This document shows, in pieces, positions 59,514-64,000 of a stretch of 64,000 nt of DNA. Made by a program: the position numbers and the translations under genes. How positions within the stretch are numbered: position 1 is the stretch's first letter; the number at the start of each line of letters is the position of its first letter. The notes under the pieces are model-generated. The model did no database searches. It was not told the DNA's origin and saw nothing but the letters and a program-made list of their open reading frames with translations. Origin of the DNA: Ichthyophthirius multifiliis. Taxonomy: Eukaryota; Ciliophora; Oligohymenophorea; Hymenostomatida. Where the stretch lies: assembly GCF_000220395.1 (NCBI RefSeq), contig NW_004086445.1, positions 1 through 64,000 of the forward strand. Reading direction: 5' to 3'.

Positions 59514-61613
59514 ATTTAATTAAAAACATTACATATATAAATACAAATATCAATTTTTTATTAAATATAATATTTTTTTTTATATTGTATTAAATATACT
59601 AATTATATTATTTATTAATGATAGAACCTCAAAAAAATTGCTTTTTTAAATTAATAATTTATGTATTTATGAAATAAATATAATTTAAAATACATTTATT
59701 ATAATTAAAAATTATAAATAAGTGAATATAGATAACTTATTATAAAAATTAAAGATATTCATATTTGTAAATAAAAAAAATTATGTAGATTCTTTTTAAA
59801 ATAAATAAACAAATATTTTACAGATATTCAATAAGTTATGATATATATCAAAAACATATATAAAAAATTTTAATTAATAATATATATAAGATAATTAAAT
59901 ATAATTTTAATTGTAAAAAGAAAATATTTTAAAAATATTAACATTTAATAATAAGATTTAAATTAAAAATATTTTAATTAATTAATTCATTTAAAAAACG
60001 AATATATATATCTATAAATAATAAAAATAAAATATAATAATAAAATATTTATAAATAATAAGTATAAAATTTCTTTATATATATATAGTTAAATATTTTA
60101 TATTAAAAATATTAATTATTATAAATAGTAATGTTAATATATATAAATATATATAAATAATAAGAATATAATGAAAATAAAAGAATTAATAAATTTAATA
60201 TATAAATTAAAAGATATAAAAAAATTAGATTAAAATATTAATATAAAAAAAAATATAATAGAAATAATTTAATATTATAAAAAGTAAAAAAAAAAATATC
60301 AATATAACAAAAATTAAAAAACAAAATATATATATATATAAATATATATATATAATATATATATTTATATATTTATATATTTATATATTTATATTTTATA
60401 TCTTTATTTATATTTATTACAATTTATTTATTTTTTATGTAAAAATATATAAAATATATTTTTATAATTTTAGTTTAACTACTTATTTTTATAAAATATT
60501 AATATATATAAATAATGTCATAACATAGAATATTTATATATTTTAAAATAAAAAAATTTTAAGAAAAAATTATAATACTTTTTTTTGTTAAATATTATTT
60601 TAAAATATGTATTATTTAATAATTTAATAAAAGAAATATATAAAATATGCAAAAAATAAATTAATTAAATTAATTATTTTAATTATTTTACAATAGTTCT
60701 TATATTATTAATTTTACTTTATTTATTATTATTCAAAAACTCCATTTTTAAATATAATTTTTTTGTTAATAATAGTCTCAGAGACCATACATTTGGCAAA
60801 TCAATTAAAATCCATTTTAAATTATTTATTATTTTAATTACTTTACATGAAATTCCAGATTAAATCTAGAATATTCTATAAATTATAATATTTTTCTACA
60901 AAAGGCTAACATAAGTATATAGTAAATATTTTTAATAATTTTTGTGAAACAAATATATTAAATAATTCCATTATATTTTTGAATAACTAGAAATAATTTT
61001 TATTATACAAAAAATTTAAAGATTAAAAATATGTCCATAAATAAGTTTTCAATTAATTTTGTGGATAAAAATTAACTTAATTGGTAAAAATATTCTATTT
61101 TTTCTAATATTGCATATTTTTATGGGATTTTTAATCCAATATAATAATTATGTATAAATCTTATTATATGAAACAGTGAATATTTAAATTAAAATATGTT
61201 TAACATTAATATAATATAAAATATTTTTTTATAAATATATATATAATTTAGTATTATTAAAGCTGTCATTGAAACTTAAATAATACATACTATTATTAAT
61301 ATTAAGTATATGTCTATAATTTTTTTTTTTTTAATTATAATTATGTTTATAATATTAGATATTTTATAAAAAAATATTTTTTTATTTGTATTATATATAT
61401 TTAATATTTTTTAAATATTCTAGATTTTTCTCTAAAATATGTATAAATAAATAAATTACATATAAACAAATATATATATATATATATATTTATAAAATAT
61501 TTTTTTAAAATAAATTAAATTTATATTATTAATATATAGTTTATTTTATTTTTAAAAATATTATATATATGTATTTTTAATTATTATTATTCTTTAATTT
61601 AAATATATTTTTC
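59514..61613. other. 2.1-kb gene-poor spacer
   Basis: The region between the 3' ends of Ku80 (+) and the SNF1-type kinase (-). It contains (TA)n near 60326-60375 with ATTTATAT repeats to 60400, and a second tract at about 61470-61490. No coding-like reading was found. Confidence 0.5.
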
Positions 61614-63977
61614 TCAATATATATAATTTCGTTATAAAAACTAATTTTTTAAAGTATTTATATTTTATTAATGATAATTATTTGTATTTTTTGAATTTTA
61701 TTTTATGAAATTATTATATTAGAAATATTATTATTATTAATTATTATATCTTTTATTTTTATTAACACTTACTGATATTTTTATATTTTAATTTTTTTTT
61801 TGACTATTTTTTCTAGAATTTGTTTAGTTAAAAGATTAATTTAAACTGCTTTATTTGATTATTGAATTATTAAAAATTTAATTTAATTTATTGCTTTTAT
61901 TATTATTATTTTTGTTTAAGTATATATAATAAATATTATTATAAGCATTATCCACTGGATCAGTTGATTTTCCCCTCAAATTGGTTGATTTTTTAGTTTT
62001 ATTATTAATTTTAAGTCTTTTTTTATATATTTAAATATATAATAAATAAAAAAAATCACATTTAAGGCGAAACATTGTTTGAATAACCTGACTACTTTTT
62101 TTTTGGAACTTTATTTTATTCTTAATATATTTTATTTTCTACTAATAAGGTATTCTATTTTTTGCTATTATTTTTTGTTTAAGAGTATTTTTTTTATACA
62201 AAAGAATTATTTAAGGAAGAATTGTTTACTAAAGAATAATCATAAATGATGTTTTTGGTGAAGTTTATATTATTTTTATATTTTTCTAATAAACTGTATT
62301 CTTATTTATTACTTAAAGGTTATGTATTTTCTAAATTAAAATTAACTGTATTTGTTTAAATGGAATTTCTCTTACTATTTTTATAATTGATAAATTTTGT
62401 ATTATTATTATTATTTGATTTTTCGCCTATAATAGAATTATTATTCGATTTATCTTTTTTTTTTTAATAATTATTAATTTATAAAAAAAAAATTACAATT
62501 TAAAGATTAATTTAATTATTAAGAATTTAATAAAAATTATTAATTATTTTTTTAAACTGAATTCATGACAGAGTTCCGAAAACTACTTTTATTTTCTTTA
62601 TTTTCATAATTCGATACACCTTTTTTTTTGGAGTCCTCGAAGGTCTTTTATTTGGTAAAATAATATTTGGATCAAATTCATCTGATGTGATATCTGCAAT
62701 CGATTTCCCACCATTTTGTATATGTTTTTTTAATAATAAATAGTAACTTGTAGTTATATGGTTATGTTTATTAGCATCTATACATTTTTAGGCATAATCT
62801 AGATTAAAATTAAACTTTTCAAGTTACTAGATAATTTATGGATCTATAGGTATTTTATTATATCCAATTATAATTCCTTCAGAGATTTTATTATATTTAT
62901 AATTTGAGCACCATGGATGATCTCTTATATTTTATACATTATAACGTTTTTCAGGATCAGTATTAAGGATTTTTTTTAATAAATCTCGTGCTTCATTTGA
63001 TACAAACTTTGGAATATTGAAATTTCCTGCTAAAATTTTCTTATATAATTCAGAAGTATTAGGATCCTAATAAAAAAAAAAAAAATTGTATAAATATATA
63101 TATATATATTTATATATAAATATATATATATATATATAAAATTATATTTAATAATATATATATATATATATTTTTTTTATATGAAGAATGATTTAAATTT
63201 ACTTCAAAAGGTAAATATCCACAAATTAATGCATATAAAATAACTCCACAACTCCATATATCAACTCCTAGTCCATTATATTTTTTCCCTGAAATCATCT
63301 ATATTATATATATTTGTGTTAGTTTTTTATTTTAAAAAAAAATTAATATAATTTAAAATACTTCAGGTGCTGCATAACAAGGTGATCCGCAAGCTGTTTT
63401 TAAAAGCTCGTTTTTCTTATATGTATTTGAGAGTCCGAAATCTACTATTTTTATTGATTTATCGTGATATAAGAGTAGATTTTCTGGCTTTAAATCTCTA
63501 TGCACTATATTTAATTTATGTATATATTCTATTCCAGATATTATTTATTGAAATATTTTGGATGCTTCAGGTTCTTTTATTCTTGTGTTTTATACTATGT
63601 AATCAAATAATTCACCTCCTGAAGCATATTCCATCACTAAAAATAATTGCTTTGGAGTTTCTATTATTTCATATAGTTATATTATATTTGAATGTCTTAG
63701 TAATTAGAGTATATGCATTTCTCGGGATACTCTTTCTACATCAGATACGTCTATTATCCGGTCTTTTTGTAATATTTTTATTGCTACTTTTTCGTTTGTT
63801 AAAATTTGGGTGGCTAATTTTACTTTTCCAAAAGTTCCTTCTCCTAATGTTTTTTCTTTTTTATTTATTTTTTGATTTAATCTATATTTTATTACCTAAT
63901 ATATAATGGCCTATTTATTTTGTATTTTTTATTTAATCTTTTTAATTTTAATTATTATTGTTTTATATATTATCCAT
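61614..63977 (-). CDS. SNF1/AMPK-type Ser/Thr kinase with UBA-like domain
   Basis: A complete minus-strand gene. Exon 1 starts at ATG 63975-63977 and ends GHYIL; intron 63856-63895; then [16 protein letters not shown] (P-loop), VAIKILQKD (Lys), [46 protein letters not shown] with activation-loop Thr, GSPCYAAPE. Intron 63299-63361 falls right after APE, intron 63067-63202 after GYLPFE. Next [35 protein letters not shown]-like segment follows ([20 protein letters not shown], then SYYLLLKKH), as in SNF1/AMPK/MARK kinases. An A-run near 62620 must gain one base to continue into the Asn/Ser-rich tail ([29 protein letters not shown]) that stays open to TGA 61614. A KA1 domain was not recognised. 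Confidence 0.88.
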
Positions 63978-64000
63978 TTATATATGTTTGTATTTGTATT

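Noticed and set aside
63367-63906. 179-aa plus-strand open frame
   Set aside because: Antisense shadow of the SNF1-type kinase N-lobe and catalytic loop; Leu/Ile/Phe-rich with no protein character.
1-64000. Telomere (G4T2/C4A2), rRNA, tRNA, CRISPR or transposase genes
   Set aside because: No G-rich telomeric repeat, no GC-rich structured RNA region, no spaced identical repeats and no DDE/integrase-like coding sequence were seen.

Overview
Organism: the window is about 85% A+T, and its real genes read through in-frame TAA and TAG (as Gln) and end only at TGA. That is the ciliate nuclear code. Introns are short (roughly 28-160 bp, GT...AG) and proteins are rich in Q, N, K and I. This fits an oligohymenophorean ciliate nuclear genome. 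The extreme A+T recalls Ichthyophthirius-like species, but the genus is inference. Standard-code ORFs are almost useless here; the genes below were read by hand with TAA/TAG=Q, so exon ends are approximate unless a splice site is stated. Layout: 0.3-4.3 kb holds a frameshifted kinesin motor, an orphan ORF, an unrecognised minus-strand gene and a truncated gene-fragment duplicate. 6.4-7.1 kb has a LITAF-domain gene. 9.9-10.8 kb has a LisH-like gene that is the source of the duplicate. 13.5-15.3 kb has a secreted cysteine-rich protein. 18.0-22.6 kb has a RING/B-box/LRR gene (+) converging on a multi-exon secreted protein (-). 23.1-27.3 kb holds small unrecognised genes. 27.6-35.0 kb is a minus-strand block: Dbf4-like zinc-finger protein, Q/N-rich protein, small ORFs and a pseudokinase. 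35.2-43.0 kb is a plus-strand block: RNA polymerase III subunit RPC9, an unknown protein, a double cyclic-nucleotide-binding-domain protein, a Golgi Qb-SNARE and an Rh/ammonium channel. 46.1-54.2 kb has an alpha/beta hydrolase, a putative beta-barrel protein, a two-TM protein (+), striatin and an ACX4/GCDH-type acyl-CoA dehydrogenase. 56.1-59.5 kb has a small twin-Cys protein and Ku80. 61.6-64 kb has an SNF1/AMPK-type kinase. Function: these are ordinary, unlinked eukaryotic housekeeping and signalling genes (transcription, replication licensing, DNA repair, vesicle traffic, kinases, transport), not an operon or a mobile cassette. Ku80 is notable because in ciliates Ku acts in programmed DNA rearrangement as well as in repair. 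Gene deserts of 2-3 kb are AT-rich DNA with (TA)n tracts, T-run/A-run palindromes and a few decayed coding pieces. Several genes carry single-base frame breaks, often at homopolymer A/T runs. I cannot tell sequencing error from true decay without reads. No rRNA, tRNA, CRISPR array, telomeric repeat or transposase was recognised.
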